Positions 25,242 through 35,417 of a DNA stretch of 64,000 nt are shown piece by piece. The stretch's first letter is position 1; each line of letters opens with the position of its first letter. Source of the stretch: Lentisphaeria bacterium (GTDB lineage: Bacteria > Verrucomicrobiota > Lentisphaeria > Victivallales > UBA1829); NCBI GenBank assembly GCA_003526375.1, contig DPDG01000006.1, positions 1-64,000 on the forward strand. Reading direction: 5' to 3'. Below the pieces are notes generated by a model, which was given only the letters and a program-made list of their open reading frames with translations, made no database searches and was not told where the DNA came from. The position numbers and the translations under genes are program-made.

Positions 25242-28200
25242 CCTATCAGTTGTTCGAGCTGCATGAGAAGTGCAAACGGCGGACGGTCCCGGTAGATGCC
25301 GTTTCCGGGGGCTTCCGGTGTAATTCCGCGCAGAAACAGATAGTAGACCCCGCCGAAATATTTTTCATGGTCCTGCTCCGTGAAAGAACCGTTTTTCAGC
25401 CGGAGGAATTTGACCAGTGCAACGGAATAAATCAGGTATTGGAGAAAATAGAAATGTTTCAGCATGGCGGACCGGATGCCATCCTGCCGGAAGCTCTGCG
25501 GAGAGCCGCCGAGACGGTTGGATTTCCAGTCGATGATGTAAAAACGTCCTCGGAGGCGGAATACGAGGTCGATGAACCCGTTCAGGAATCCGCCGGAAAT
25601 GAACCCGTGCAGGGAGTCCCATGCCGCCCCGCCGAATTTTTCCCCGATATACGGTTCCAGTACCGTGCGGAGCTGATCGACGCGGAAGCCTTTGCGGAAC
25701 CTGTAATGGAATTCCATTTCGCTGATCCTGTCCGCGCGCGGGATTTCCGAAAGCGTGAAACTTTGTCCGTCCGCATCTGTAAGCGGTGAAGCAAGTACCT
25801 TGCCGATCATTTCCGCAGTGAGGGCGATTCGTTCCTCTTTCCGGGCATCGTTTTTCAGGAGCCCGTAGAGGGAAAGCTTTTCTTCGATCAGTCCGGGCAG
25901 TCTCCTTTCATGATCGGTGAAATCCAGCTTTTCAAGAATTTCATGCCATGCGTTGCCGGTCTGCGCGCCGCCGGGGATCGAGAAGATTCCGGTCATTCTG
26001 CGCTCGACCGGAGCTTCATCGTCCTCGCTGTCGTAGTCGGAGGGGGCATCGCCGCCGTGGGGTGTCAGTCCTGAGTAGCTGGTGATGTGCCATGCGTAAT
26101 CGATCTTTCCGTTCCAGTGCGGCGGATTCAGTGTTTCCGCCTCTGTCTGTTCCACGGTGTAAGGCGGCAGGATTTCCGTTTCCGGGACCGGCTCCGCCAA
26201 CCAGTCCGCAGGGATGGCGTTCAGGGCGGATTCCTGTGATGAATTCAGGAGATTCCGCATATCCTTGAGTTCCGGCAGCGAGGTCAGGGTGCGCATACGG
26301 AACAGCCAGTCCAGTGCGGAGGTTCTGTTCCGGCAGGCGCCCCAGTAGATATGGCAGTAGTATTTTGCCCGTGTGATTGCAACATAGGCGAGGCGCAGGA
26401 GCTCCTGCAGGCGTTCCGCGGACGCCAGCGCCTCCGATTCCGCCGAACCCGTGAAATCCCGTTCGATGCTGCCGTCCGGCAGATGATAGTTCTCGGCAAA
26501 CTTCTCGGCGTTCCATGTGAACAGCGTCGGCAGCAGTACCAGCGGGTATTCCAGCCCCTTGCTCTTGTGAACGGTCATGATCGTGACTGCCGCGCGGTCG
26601 GTTTCCAGGAGAATTTCATACTCCTCCTTTTTATCGCGCATCCGCTCGGAACGCTGGCGTTTCAGGAAACTGAGGGTGCCGGAGACCGAAAGGCGGCGCG
26701 TGCTGATTTCATTGTGGAGGATTTCGCGCAGTTGAAGCAGGTCCGTCAATTTGCGCTCTCCGAGATTCTTCTTTAAAATGCGTTCGCGCACATTGAATTC
26801 CGCCAACAGGTCGTGGAACATTTCGATGAATGAGGCGTTTTCCCAGCGTCTCAACAGCGATTCCAACTTTTCCTGAACTCCGTTCAGAGGCACATCGTTC
26901 TGAGTGTCGCCGTCGTCAAGATGCATTTCGACCAGTTCGGGGATCTCATATCCGATCAATTCCGTGTTCATTGCGCGTACCGCGAGCCGGGCATCGGCAG
27001 GCGCGGCAACCGCATTGAGAACCGTTTCCAGCTCCTCCGCCGCGACGGAATCGAAGACGTTGCCTGATTTTGCAATGACCGACGGAATATGGTATTCCGC
27101 CAGCGCCTCCTGAACCCGTTCGCTTTCAAAAGCCGTGAAGACCAGTACCGCGAAGTCTCCGGGCATGACTCCCGGCGATTCCCGGTCAGGCAGGCGGATC
27201 GCGGGATCGTCGAGCATTTTCCGGATCTGTTTTGCGCAGAGCCGGATGGTGCGGTCTGCCAGCTGTGCGGCGGTCGGATCTCTGGTTTCAGGAGGGAGCC
27301 AGGTGAATTTGAGTGGCGCGGGCTCCTCCCTGCCGTGAAACTGAATTCCGGCGCGCTGTTTTCCGGAGTCGTCCGCCGGCGCCTGGATTTCTGAGAATGT
27401 GATATCGGGATCGGCGAACGGAAAAGGATGATCGTGGAAAATCGCGTTGACGGCGCGGATGACCGGCGCGGATGACCGGAAGTTCTGGACCAGCCCGTAT
27501 TTCCTGCCGTTGTGGAGCTCAAGACACTCCCGCTCCGCTTTGCGGTAAGTCGCCATGTCGCCGCCTCGGAATGCGTAGATCGCCTGCCGGGGGTCTCCGA
27601 CCATAAAGAGTGCAGGGTCCTGACGGCACGCGAAAAGACGGTGGAAGATATCATACTGAACCGGATCGGTGTCCTGAAATTCGTCCACGACGGCGGCTCT
27701 GTATTTTTTCCGGATCGCCGGTGCGAGGAGCCCGTTTTCGTCGAGAATGCCGTCGCGGACTCTCCGCAGGAGATCGTCGAATGTCTGGAAATTTTCTCTG
27801 CGTTTTTTCAGTGCGAATTCATGTTTCACGTATTTCAGCGCCGCAAACAGAATCGTGTCGGAGTATGCCTGAAACTCCGTTTGCAGGAGATCGTTTTTCG
27901 CGAAGAACGGATGGTTCAGGTGATCTTCAATCCGGATGCGGAATTTGACTTTGGCATTCTGCCGGATCTGTTCCGTCGTAAAGCGTGACAAGGTATTCGG
28001 CACCTGGTAAAGAGTGCCTTCCTTTTTCCATGAAAGCAGGAGTCCTTCAGCCTCGGCGCAATCTTCGGGATAATATCCTTTCTTCATGAGAGCCCCGAAT
28101 CCGGTGAGGAGCCCCGGCTCAAACAATGCGGCGGTTTCGTCAAGCAGTCCGGAAATCCGCTCCATGATGGGGCGTGTGTCATAAGGTTTTCGCGCACGGG

Positions 28201-28828
28201 TTCGGATCCGCAGATCGGGACGCGCGAGCAGCGCGCATATGGTCCTGAAATGAAAATCGGGCGTGAAGCGGGTGTAATCCTGCAACGCTGCGCGCAGTTC
28301 TCCGCGGTCGGGCGCATAGAATTCCCGCCGGTAGAAATCCGTCAGCAGATCAAGAATTATTTCGTCCTGATCTTTCTGTATGACCGTATTGAACAGCACT
28401 CCGCTTTCAAATGCGTTTTCCGTCAGCATACGTTGGCAGAAACCGTGAATCGTGGAGATCGTGCTGCTGTCGAAATCAATGAAAGCGTTCCGGAGGCGTC
28501 GGACCAGCGTTTCGCCGGGCGTATTCTGTGCCGCATGTTCCATAATCGCCTTGATGCGTGGACGTTCCTTTTCCGGTATCGCGGAACCCGCCGCATAGTT
28601 CAGGGCATTGCGGAGCATGTCACGGATTCTTGTCCGCAGTTCGGCGGTCGCCGCTTCGGTGAAAGTGACGACAAGGATGCCGCTGATCGGGATGTCCTGT
28701 TCCAGTATGAGGCGCAGGACGAGGTTCTGGATATTGTAAGTCTTGCCCGTTCCCGCCGCCGCCTCGATCATGCAGACGCCGCTCAGGGGGCAGGACGTGG
28801 AATCCAGCATGGGGATGTCAGGATTCAT
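25238..28828 (-). CDS. recB: exodeoxyribonuclease V beta subunit RecB
   Basis: A 1196-residue helicase-nuclease. Walker A is AAAGTGKT (24-31), FQDTDPVQYDIF marks motif II, and LMIFTVHKSKGLEYP-type motif V appears as MTVHKSKGLEYPLV. The C-terminal nuclease domain has the catalytic D-x(n)-D-x-K set at Asp1087, Asp1100 and Lys1102 (IDWKSN). RecB is the 3'-5' motor and the only nuclease of the complex. Length is close to the E. coli subunit (1180). It overlaps recC by 11 bases and recD by four. Confidence 0.95.
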   Translation of the reverse strand: MNPDIPMLDSTSCPLSGVCMIEAAAGTGKTYNIQNLVLRLILEQDIPISGILVVTFTEAATAELRTRIRDMLRNALNYAAGSAIPEKERPRIKAIMEHAAQNTPGETLVRRLRNAFIDFDSSTISTIHGFCQRMLTENAFESGVLFNTVIQKDQDEIILDLLTDFYRREFYAPDRGELRAALQDYTRFTPDFHFRTICALLARPDLRIRTRARKPYDTRPIMERISGLLDETAALFEPGLLTGFGALMKKGYYPEDCAEAEGLLLSWKKEGTLYQVPNTLSRFTTEQIRQNAKVKFRIRIEDHLNHPFFAKNDLLQTEFQAYSDTILFAALKYVKHEFALKKRRENFQTFDDLLRRVRDGILDENGLLAPAIRKKYRAAVVDEFQDTDPVQYDIFHRLFACRQDPALFMVGDPRQAIYAFRGGDMATYRKAERECLELHNGRKYGLVQNFRSSAPVIRAVNAIFHDHPFPFADPDITFSEIQAPADDSGKQRAGIQFHGREEPAPLKFTWLPPETRDPTAAQLADRTIRLCAKQIRKMLDDPAIRLPDRESPGVMPGDFAVLVFTAFESERVQEALAEYHIPSVIAKSGNVFDSVAAEELETVLNAVAAPADARLAVRAMNTELIGYEIPELVEMHLDDGDTQNDVPLNGVQEKLESLLRRWENASFIEMFHDLLAEFNVRERILKKNLGERKLTDLLQLREILHNEISTRRLSVSGTLSFLKRQRSERMRDKKEEYEILLETDRAAVTIMTVHKSKGLEYPLVLLPTLFTWNAEKFAENYHLPDGSIERDFTGSAESEALASAERLQELLRLAYVAITRAKYYCHIYWGACRNRTSALDWLFRMRTLTSLPELKDMRNLLNSSQESALNAIPADWLAEPVPETEILPPYTVEQTEAETLNPPHWNGKIDYAWHITSYSGLTPHGGDAPSDYDSEDDEAPVERRMTGIFSIPGGAQTGNAWHEILEKLDFTDHERRLPGLIEEKLSLYGLLKNDARKEERIALTAEMIGKVLASPLTDADGQSFTLSEIPRADRISEMEFHYRFRKGFRVDQLRTVLEPYIGEKFGGAAWDSLHGFISGGFLNGFIDLVFRLRGRFYIIDWKSNRLGGSPQSFRQDGIRSAMLKHFYFLQYLIYSVALVKFLRLKNGSFTEQDHEKYFGGVYYLFLRGITPEAPGNGIYRDRPPFALLMQLEQLIG

Positions 28829-31800
28829 ATTTCACCTCCCGGAGCAGGAACGGGCGGAAGACCGTCCGGGCAAGCGCCGCGAATTCCGCCGTAAACTCCG
28901 GCGAATCGAAATCGGAGGGCGTGAACAGCAGTGCAACCGCCTTGTCGTTTGCGCAGTCCCCGATGGAAATGCCCTGCTGGGGGACGACCGTATAAAATGC
29001 CTTGCGCGCGAGATCGGGGTTTCCGTCATGCGACGCGTATGCAAATGCGGCTTCCTTGAAGAACGGCAGGATTCTGCTCTGCCCCTCGCGGTAAAGCTCC
29101 AGCAGCTCCATGAGACGCTTCGAGGCTTCCGCCTCCTCCATGCCGCTCAGCAGAAGCGTCCGCCGATCCTTCTGGTCCCATGCGAATGAGCGTGCATTCA
29201 CACCCCTGTATGCGGCGAGAAGCAGATGGCGCAGATACCAGCGGACCGCATCGCCGCCGTTGAAGTTCGCATAACGGCAGTAGGAATGCGTGATACCGTC
29301 CGGTGCGAGCGGGATCTCGCCGGTGATTTCGGTTTGGCACAGACGGATTTTCAGCGGCACAGGTTCCGCCGATTGCAGGTACTTTTGCCATGTTTCGGGC
29401 AGAAGACGGATTTTCTCCAATACGGCGCGGAATGTTTTCCTGCCGAGTGAACTGACCGGAAGACGGTTCGTCCTGCTCAGGATGTGATACTGCTCCTCCG
29501 GCGGAATGCCCGCCTGCGTCCACCTGCCGACATCCTGTCCGAGCTTGTAGGCGTCCAACCCCTCCAGTGCGAGCGGTTCGTCGTCCTCCTGTTCCCCCGG
29601 AACGGCGGAGAGTTCCTCCCTGAGATACAGCCCCGCCATGTTTTTCAGGTAATATGCCTGCGGCGCACAGAAGAAATCCTCCAGTTCGCGCAAGGGCAGA
29701 GATTCCGGCAGAGGCGGTGCTTCGCATGGTTTCAGGCGGTCCAGCAGCCTCGGCGGTTCTTCGATCCCGCGGATTGCCTCCGCCAACGCTTTCGCCGCTT
29801 TGAAACCGGATTCGGAAAAGGAATATTTTTCAGGGTCCTTTCCGTTGAAATAGTCGAAATCGAACGCTTGGAGCTTGTGATCGGTTTCTATGAATTTCCG
29901 GTCGATTTCAAATGCGGACAGCAGACAGTCGATCAGTTCCCCCAGCGGGACCGCCGGCGGGAATTCATCGTCGCCGCGGCTGTTCCTGCCCTGATAGAAA
30001 AAAAGAAGCCGTTCCCGCGCGGCAAGAATGGATTCCAGAAACAGATAACGGTCCTCCTGATTCGGGGAACGGTCAAGGCGGCGCATTTCTCTGGTGATGA
30101 GGTTGAATCCGAGTGTGACATCCCTGCGGGGAAACGCGCCGTCGTTCAGTCCGAGAATCGCCACGATTTTCATGGGAATGCTCCGCATCGGCACCAGCGA
30201 GCAGAACGTGATCTTGCCCCGCAGGAACGGTTCGGAGGCGTTCAGCTCCCCGAAACCGTTTTCGAGCAGATGCAGAATCAGTTCCGGCGAAAGTGTTTCC
30301 GGCAGATCCAACTGATTTGCATAGTTTGCGAATCTGTCGAGTGTACTGCGGATTGCGGCAAGTTCCAGATAGAAATCATTGTCATTGAGAAAAAATTCGT
30401 CGAGGATGCCGTTGAGCAGTTCGCACCACCCGGCAAGCGTCCGTTTTCCGCCGAACCGTTCCCGCAGAGAGAAAAGCGCCTGGGCAAACTGAATGAATGC
30501 GCCCAGAATTTCCGCATCGCCGCCCTCCGCGGCGTCCAGTGAAATGATTTCCTCGCGCCCCTGTTCCGTTTCCTCGCGGAGAACCGCATAGCCGAGCAGA
30601 AGGCGGTCCAGCCCCTGTTCCCATGAATATTCCTCGAAACCGACGGAACATAGTTCCTCGCGGTTTTCCGCATTGATTCCCCAGCGGATTCCCGCCTGCG
30701 CGGTCCATTGCCGCAGACGGCTGAGATCGGCGGTTTCGAGATTCCATTTGCGCCGGATCGCGGGGTGTTCCAGAAGATCGAATACGGCGGAGACCTCATA
30801 CTTGCTTTTCCAGAGTTTGAGCAGAGAGAGAAAGACTTCCGCAGTCCGGTTGCTGTTCCTGATGCTGCGGTCGGAAAATGCATAACAGTTCCTGAGCGCC
30901 CCCGTGCCGAAAACCGCATTGACATAGGGTTCATACACGGAAATGTCCGGCGCCATTACAATGATGTCATGCGGCTGGATCGAACGGTCCTGAAGCAGCG
31001 CCATCAGCCGGTCGTGCAGAACCTCGACTTCGCGCAGCGGGCTGTGACAGTTGTGAACCGTGACGGAACGGTCATCCGGCGTCACGGAGAGGGGCGGTTC
31101 CGCAAAGTCATTTTTGATGCCGCGCCCCCGTACCGTATTGTCCAGAATATCCTGCTGAAGCGCGGTCAGCATTGTATAGCTGTCTTCCCGGAACGGCTCA
31201 AAACAGGCAGTTTCCTGCGTTACCTTCAATTCGGGCAGCTCCATCATCAGACGGAAGAAATCACGTCCCTGCGTACCCATGGAGGCGAGCAGGGGATTGC
31301 CGTCCATCAGGGATTCCCGTTCGACTCCCGTTTTCCTTGAGAGCGAGCCTGCCTGCCGGCTGCTGAGAATCTCGCTCCAATAGCCGGAACAGGGATTCAG
31401 GTAGAAGAAATGAACGTCGCGGAATTCCGCGAGTTTGACGAAGAACTGGAGGAATACCGGCGCCATTGTGCTGATTCCGAAGACGGAGATCCGTTTCGGC
31501 GCGGCATCCTCCGGAATTGAGGTCAAGGAGAGAAAGTCGTTGAAGTAACGGTCGATGCTTTTCCGGCTTTCCGCAAGTTCAAGGTAAAGACGCTCCTGCC
31601 AGCCGTTTCCACCATTCCGCCGCCAGTTTCCGAGCATGTCTCCGTGGTAAATCTGATACTGGTCAAACAGGCCGGCGACTTTGACCGCCAACTGATATTT
31701 TTTGAGATCCTGTTCCCCCGTGTCGCGCGAAAAATAACCGTTGAGTTCGGGAAATGTCTCCGGATGATCTGAAAAGATATGGAAAATACGCCACGCCATC

Positions 31801-32081
31801 ACCTCTTTCGAGAGATACCGCAGCGATTCATGAAAATCGGGAAAGGCTTTTTCCAGTACGGATTCGATGAATTTATTCAGGAACGGGAAGTTCAGATTCG
31901 CCGCCAGCGGAGCCGATTTCGCGAGTTCCAGCTTGAGCCATGCACCCATGCCCTGTGTCTGGATCACGACCGTTTCCGGCGTCAGCCATGCCGTCTCGTC
32001 CGCCTGCCGCGCATAGACCTGTTCCCGGAAAAGTTCCGCGAGTTTTTCCAGCTTGTTTCCAGTGTAAAGATAAAATCCCAT
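28818..32081 (-). CDS. recC: exodeoxyribonuclease V gamma subunit RecC
   Basis: A 1087-residue protein with the RecC start (LYTGNKLEKLAELF), followed by inactive helicase-like domains. It retains the QTQGMGAWLKLELA segment, the RPNDIIVMAPDI-type segment (here QPHDIIVMAPDISVYEPYV) and a late SLVPMRSIPMKIVAILGLNDGAFPR segment typical of the family. RecC splits the DNA strands, scans for Chi and holds the complex together. The gene order recC-recB-recD matches E. coli without the ptrA insertion. GGGAAA lies just before the ATG. Confidence 0.93.
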   Translation of the reverse strand: MGFYLYTGNKLEKLAELFREQVYARQADETAWLTPETVVIQTQGMGAWLKLELAKSAPLAANLNFPFLNKFIESVLEKAFPDFHESLRYLSKEVMAWRIFHIFSDHPETFPELNGYFSRDTGEQDLKKYQLAVKVAGLFDQYQIYHGDMLGNWRRNGGNGWQERLYLELAESRKSIDRYFNDFLSLTSIPEDAAPKRISVFGISTMAPVFLQFFVKLAEFRDVHFFYLNPCSGYWSEILSSRQAGSLSRKTGVERESLMDGNPLLASMGTQGRDFFRLMMELPELKVTQETACFEPFREDSYTMLTALQQDILDNTVRGRGIKNDFAEPPLSVTPDDRSVTVHNCHSPLREVEVLHDRLMALLQDRSIQPHDIIVMAPDISVYEPYVNAVFGTGALRNCYAFSDRSIRNSNRTAEVFLSLLKLWKSKYEVSAVFDLLEHPAIRRKWNLETADLSRLRQWTAQAGIRWGINAENREELCSVGFEEYSWEQGLDRLLLGYAVLREETEQGREEIISLDAAEGGDAEILGAFIQFAQALFSLRERFGGKRTLAGWCELLNGILDEFFLNDNDFYLELAAIRSTLDRFANYANQLDLPETLSPELILHLLENGFGELNASEPFLRGKITFCSLVPMRSIPMKIVAILGLNDGAFPRRDVTLGFNLITREMRRLDRSPNQEDRYLFLESILAARERLLFFYQGRNSRGDDEFPPAVPLGELIDCLLSAFEIDRKFIETDHKLQAFDFDYFNGKDPEKYSFSESGFKAAKALAEAIRGIEEPPRLLDRLKPCEAPPLPESLPLRELEDFFCAPQAYYLKNMAGLYLREELSAVPGEQEDDEPLALEGLDAYKLGQDVGRWTQAGIPPEEQYHILSRTNRLPVSSLGRKTFRAVLEKIRLLPETWQKYLQSAEPVPLKIRLCQTEITGEIPLAPDGITHSYCRYANFNGGDAVRWYLRHLLLAAYRGVNARSFAWDQKDRRTLLLSGMEEAEASKRLMELLELYREGQSRILPFFKEAAFAYASHDGNPDLARKAFYTVVPQQGISIGDCANDKAVALLFTPSDFDSPEFTAEFAALARTVFRPFLLREVKYES

Positions 32082-32184
32082 TTCATTTCCCGTCGATTGA
32101 TTCCGGACTGGTATAATTAAACGGGCTTTCGGATAAAATCAAGTTCTTTTGCAGTGGTTTTTCCGTTTTTATTCCCTTTCGGAA

Positions 32185-32213
32185 CTGGCAATTCGGGCGC
32201 GGGGTGATACAAT
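32185..32213 (+). promoter_or_regulatory. promoter of the lactonase gene
   Basis: CTGGCA (32185-32190), a 17-base spacer and TACAAT (32208-32213), 41 bases before the start codon. It lies in the divergent region shared with the recCBD operon. Confidence 0.5.
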
Positions 32214-32253
32214 ATAGAAAAATCAATTGAAAACCGGAATTTTGAGGCATATT

Positions 32254-33288
32254 ATGGATCAGATTTTTTATATCGCGGCGCGCTCCCAGGAGAAAAACGG
32301 AGGCATTTACGGTTACGGACAGGATGACGGCCATTCCTGCGAACAGGTATTTTTCACCCCGTTGAAAGGTGTTTCCTATCTGGCGTATTCCCCGAAACGG
32401 CGTTATCTGTATGCGGTATATAAAGAGGGAACAGCCAACAAGGTTGCGTCCTACGATCTTTCCGACGATTCGACTCTGGTTTTCATGAACAGCGTCGAGA
32501 CACATGGCGAATCAAGCTGCCACATCACAACCGATCCCGCTTGCCGCTATCTCTACTGCGCCAACTACATCAGCGGCAATCTGAACGAATTCAAACTGGA
32601 AAACGGCTCTTTCACCGGCGAGGGGCGCATGATCACGTATTCAGGTAAACTGGGACCGAACAGGAGGCGTCAGGAGCATACACACGCCCACTGTGTCCGT
32701 TTCACGCCGGATTACAATTACCTGTGTCTGGTGGATCTCGGACTGGATGAAGTCCTGCTGTTCCGTTTCACGCCGGAAAAGGGGATTGAGAACACGCCGG
32801 CGTTCCGGTATCGCGGAATTGCCGGATCGGGTCCGCGGCATATCCTTTTCTCCCCGGACGGCAGACACGCATGGCTTGCGAACGAGGTGGACAATACGGT
32901 GTCCGTTCTGGAATATGCCGATGGAACCTTGAAACATGTTTCCACGCTGTCCACGCTTCCGGAAGGCTTGAAATTCGAGGGGGAGACGAAAGTTGCGGCG
33001 CTGAGGCTTTCCCCGAACGGGAAACATCTGCTTGTCAGCAACCGCGGGTATGATTCCATTGCCTGCTATCATGTGGCTCCGGATGCCTCGCTGACGCTTT
33101 ACGATATTGTCAACAGTTACGGGTCGGGTCCGCGCGACATCAATTTTCTGCCGTGCGGATGCATGGTTGCCGCATGCAACGAGCTTTCCGGCAACGTAAC
33201 CTTTTTCCGGTATGATCCTGACAGCGGAAAGCTGACTTATCTGCTGGGAGAGGATGTCAAGATCCCCGGGCCTTTGTGCGTGATTTGA
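32254..33288 (+). CDS. lactonase family protein, 6-phosphogluconolactonase (YbhE) type
   Basis: A 344-residue seven-bladed beta-propeller of the Lactonase/Pgl family. Blade repeats are visible (YLAYSPKRRYLYAVY, GPRHILFSPDGRHAWLANEVDNTVSVL, VAALRLSPNGKHLLVSNRGYDSIACY, GPRDINFLP). The conserved HTHAHCVRFTPD (about 145-156) lies on the expected active face. Known members hydrolyse 6-phosphogluconolactone in the oxidative pentose phosphate pathway; others act on sugar lactones. No signal peptide is seen. The ATG at 32254 was chosen because GAGG lies before it; the TTG at 32227 has no site. Confidence 0.85.
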   Translation: MDQIFYIAARSQEKNGGIYGYGQDDGHSCEQVFFTPLKGVSYLAYSPKRRYLYAVYKEGTANKVASYDLSDDSTLVFMNSVETHGESSCHITTDPACRYLYCANYISGNLNEFKLENGSFTGEGRMITYSGKLGPNRRRQEHTHAHCVRFTPDYNYLCLVDLGLDEVLLFRFTPEKGIENTPAFRYRGIAGSGPRHILFSPDGRHAWLANEVDNTVSVLEYADGTLKHVSTLSTLPEGLKFEGETKVAALRLSPNGKHLLVSNRGYDSIACYHVAPDASLTLYDIVNSYGSGPRDINFLPCGCMVAACNELSGNVTFFRYDPDSGKLTYLLGEDVKIPGPLCVI

Positions 33289-33681
33289 AGATGAGTAATG
33301 CTGAAACTTTATGAATCGTCGTTAATAATTTCCTTGGACGGTTTTTCTGAATCATGTTGGAAGCTGATTGGTGGGCATCATGATATGGCATAACCATGGT
33401 ATTTTCCATAGCTCTCGAGCTTGATGGATCAAGTTCTTGCCACTGGTGAGGTTGGAGCAGCGTTCCGGCAGGGACTTCCGGCTTTGGACCGGTGCAGATG
33501 CAAAGCCACTGCACCATGATATTTTAGAAAACGGCAAACCTGTTTGCCGAGATGCAGTGACTCTCATCTGCCGGGGAGGTTTCCCTGTCGTTTTTTTCTT
33601 GAAAAGCTTCCATTCCGACCTTCAGACATTGCGGTACATTACTTTTGTACAAAAAAAACAGGCAAAAAGATATTTTATCAT
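33289..33681. other. non-coding gap before the secretin operon
   Basis: Frames on both strands are short and lack binding sites or recognisable domains. A small perfect hairpin (CGGCAAA 33532-33538, TTTGCCG 33543-33549) is present. Nothing identifies a gene or a mobile-element end. Confidence 0.35.
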
Positions 33682-33710
33682 TTGACATTTTGCAAAAGTG
33701 CTTGTAATAA
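33682..33710 (+). promoter_or_regulatory. promoter of the secretin-MacAB operon
   Basis: A perfect TTGACA (33682-33687) is followed by overlapping -10 candidates TGTAAT (33703-33708, 15-base spacer) and TAATAA (33705-33710, 17-base spacer). It lies about 55 bases before the secretin start. Confidence 0.55.
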
Positions 33711-33764
33711 TAAGGTTCAACCAAAGAGACAACAATATTTCTTAGCATAGGAATCAATCTGAAG

Positions 33765-35414
33765 ATGTTCATCCCATCTGCTCGAACTGCCGGGCAATTT
33801 GCGGCTGTGTTGTTTTGCACATTCGCATTTGTCGCCGCCGGACAGGATAAAAAAACGTCGGAACAGCCCGCACAGAAACCGGTGCTTTCTCCGAATGAGA
33901 CGGCTGCCGTAACGGCTGTTGAAACTCCCAGCAGTCTTCTCGGCAGTGATCTGGACCAGGTGGCTTCCGGTTTTGCCGGTTCCACCGGAAAAATGGCTGT
34001 GATCAAACGCCTGGAGGCTCTGTTCAAAGGGTCCGCGAAGCCGATTGTCCAGACAAAGCCGTTTGACCCGGCTCCGCCCTATATTGCAATGCATGAGATT
34101 CCTGCGAAGGATGAACTGACTCCCGCCCGCATGATTATCGTTTACCGCCTGCGTTTCGTCAATGCGAAAAAGGCGCAGGACGCAATCGAGGGAATTGTGG
34201 GGGAAAGCGGAACCGTGGAGGTATCCGAAAACCAGAATTCCGTCATCATCAATACGGAAAAGGACAAGGCGGACGCGATCCGGGGGGCTCTGCTTTCACT
34301 GGACCAGCCTCAGCCGCAGATTCTCGTCGAGGCACAGATCATTGAAGTGCAGTTGGAACAGGGGGAGGAGCGCGATGTCCAGCTCCAGTATTCCCAATAC
34401 GACGCGAAGACCGGAACGACCGATACCTACGGGTTCCGGCTGGACAGCCCCGGACAGAAAAATAATGCGGACCAGAGTTCCGGTTTCGACTTTTTCCCGA
34501 TTTCCTCCAAAGACAGCAGCGGCAACACAAAGAAGTTGCAGGCTGCATTGAAGTGGCTGAGCACAAGCACGGACGCCAAGGTGCTGGCTTCCCCGAATAT
34601 CATTGCCGACCTCGGCTCGGAAGCGAAGATGACCACCGGTGAAGAGCTTCCCTATATGGAGACCGCAATGACCAGCGCAGGTGTGGCGCAGAATATCAAA
34701 TTCAAGAAAACCGGTGTGAATCTGCGGATCAAGCCGGTCATCATCAATAAAGATACGGTGAGGCTTGAGATCAAGCCGGAAATCATTCTGGCGGTCCGTT
34801 ACCAGACATTTACGCAGAAAGACAGCGAGGGCAATGTCACCAGCGAAAGCGGAATTCCCGTTGTCTCCGTCCGTAATATCGAAACGACGCTGACCGCCGC
34901 CGACGGCGAGATCATCATGCTCGGCGGACTGTACTCCAGTGAGGCGACGGAGCGTCTGCGCAAGACGCCGATTTTAAGTGAACTGCCGGTGATCGGCGAT
35001 CTTTTCACCGCGAAAGATGCCACGATCTATGATAAACAACTGCTGTTTTTTATGAAGATTCATATCCTTCAGTCTCCATACTCGGTCTTGCTTGACCCGG
35101 AAACGACTGCCGCCCAGATTCAGGATATCGGCCGCGCCGTCCGCGATTCCGGCACGCTGTTCCGTGAAAAGAGCAAACCGGAAGTCAAGGACCAGGAGAC
35201 TCTGTTCAAGATTGATTCTCTCTGGAATCCTAAGCCTGTCATCCTGAAGAATCTGGGAAATGAAGCGGGGATGGAGAAACGGGTGCCTCCGCGTCCGCTC
35301 TCGAATCAGCAGCCGGTGATTCTGAAAAAGGATTCCGGCGCTTCCGGGAAACTTTCTCCGGAAAATGCTGTCTCTGGGAATGGTGTCAAAGTTGAGAAAA
35401 ACGGACAGAAGTAA
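33765..35414 (+). CDS. secretin-family outer-membrane channel protein
   Basis: A 549-residue secreted protein with a signal peptide (about 1-26). A low-complexity spacer is followed by one N1-type ring domain (about 125-185: YRLRFVNAKKAQDAIEGIVG), then the secretin domain (about 186-430) with ILVEAQIIEVQLEQGEERDV, LASPNIIADLGSEAKMTTGEELPY and the GGLYSS..TERLRKTPILSELPVIGDLF signature. The C-terminal 110 residues are polar and repeat PVILK twice. Secretins form large multimeric outer-membrane gates in type II/III secretion and type IV pili. No T2SS ATPase or platform gene is adjacent; instead a MacA-like adaptor starts three bases after the stop. It is shorter than GspD and lacks extra N domains. 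Confidence 0.88.
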   Translation: MFIPSARTAGQFAAVLFCTFAFVAAGQDKKTSEQPAQKPVLSPNETAAVTAVETPSSLLGSDLDQVASGFAGSTGKMAVIKRLEALFKGSAKPIVQTKPFDPAPPYIAMHEIPAKDELTPARMIIVYRLRFVNAKKAQDAIEGIVGESGTVEVSENQNSVIINTEKDKADAIRGALLSLDQPQPQILVEAQIIEVQLEQGEERDVQLQYSQYDAKTGTTDTYGFRLDSPGQKNNADQSSGFDFFPISSKDSSGNTKKLQAALKWLSTSTDAKVLASPNIIADLGSEAKMTTGEELPYMETAMTSAGVAQNIKFKKTGVNLRIKPVIINKDTVRLEIKPEIILAVRYQTFTQKDSEGNVTSESGIPVVSVRNIETTLTAADGEIIMLGGLYSSEATERLRKTPILSELPVIGDLFTAKDATIYDKQLLFFMKIHILQSPYSVLLDPETTAAQIQDIGRAVRDSGTLFREKSKPEVKDQETLFKIDSLWNPKPVILKNLGNEAGMEKRVPPRPLSNQQPVILKKDSGASGKLSPENAVSGNGVKVEKNGQK

Positions 35415-35417
35415 AAG

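Noticed and set aside
33289..33681. Decayed insertion sequence before the secretin operon
   Set aside because: Several short overlapping frames suggested decay, but no transposase motif, terminal inverted repeats or target duplication could be found.
33765..35414. Complete type II secretion or type IV pilus locus
   Set aside because: Only a secretin is present; no GspE, GspF, PilD or PilM-P gene accompanies it, and the operon continues with MacAB-like genes.
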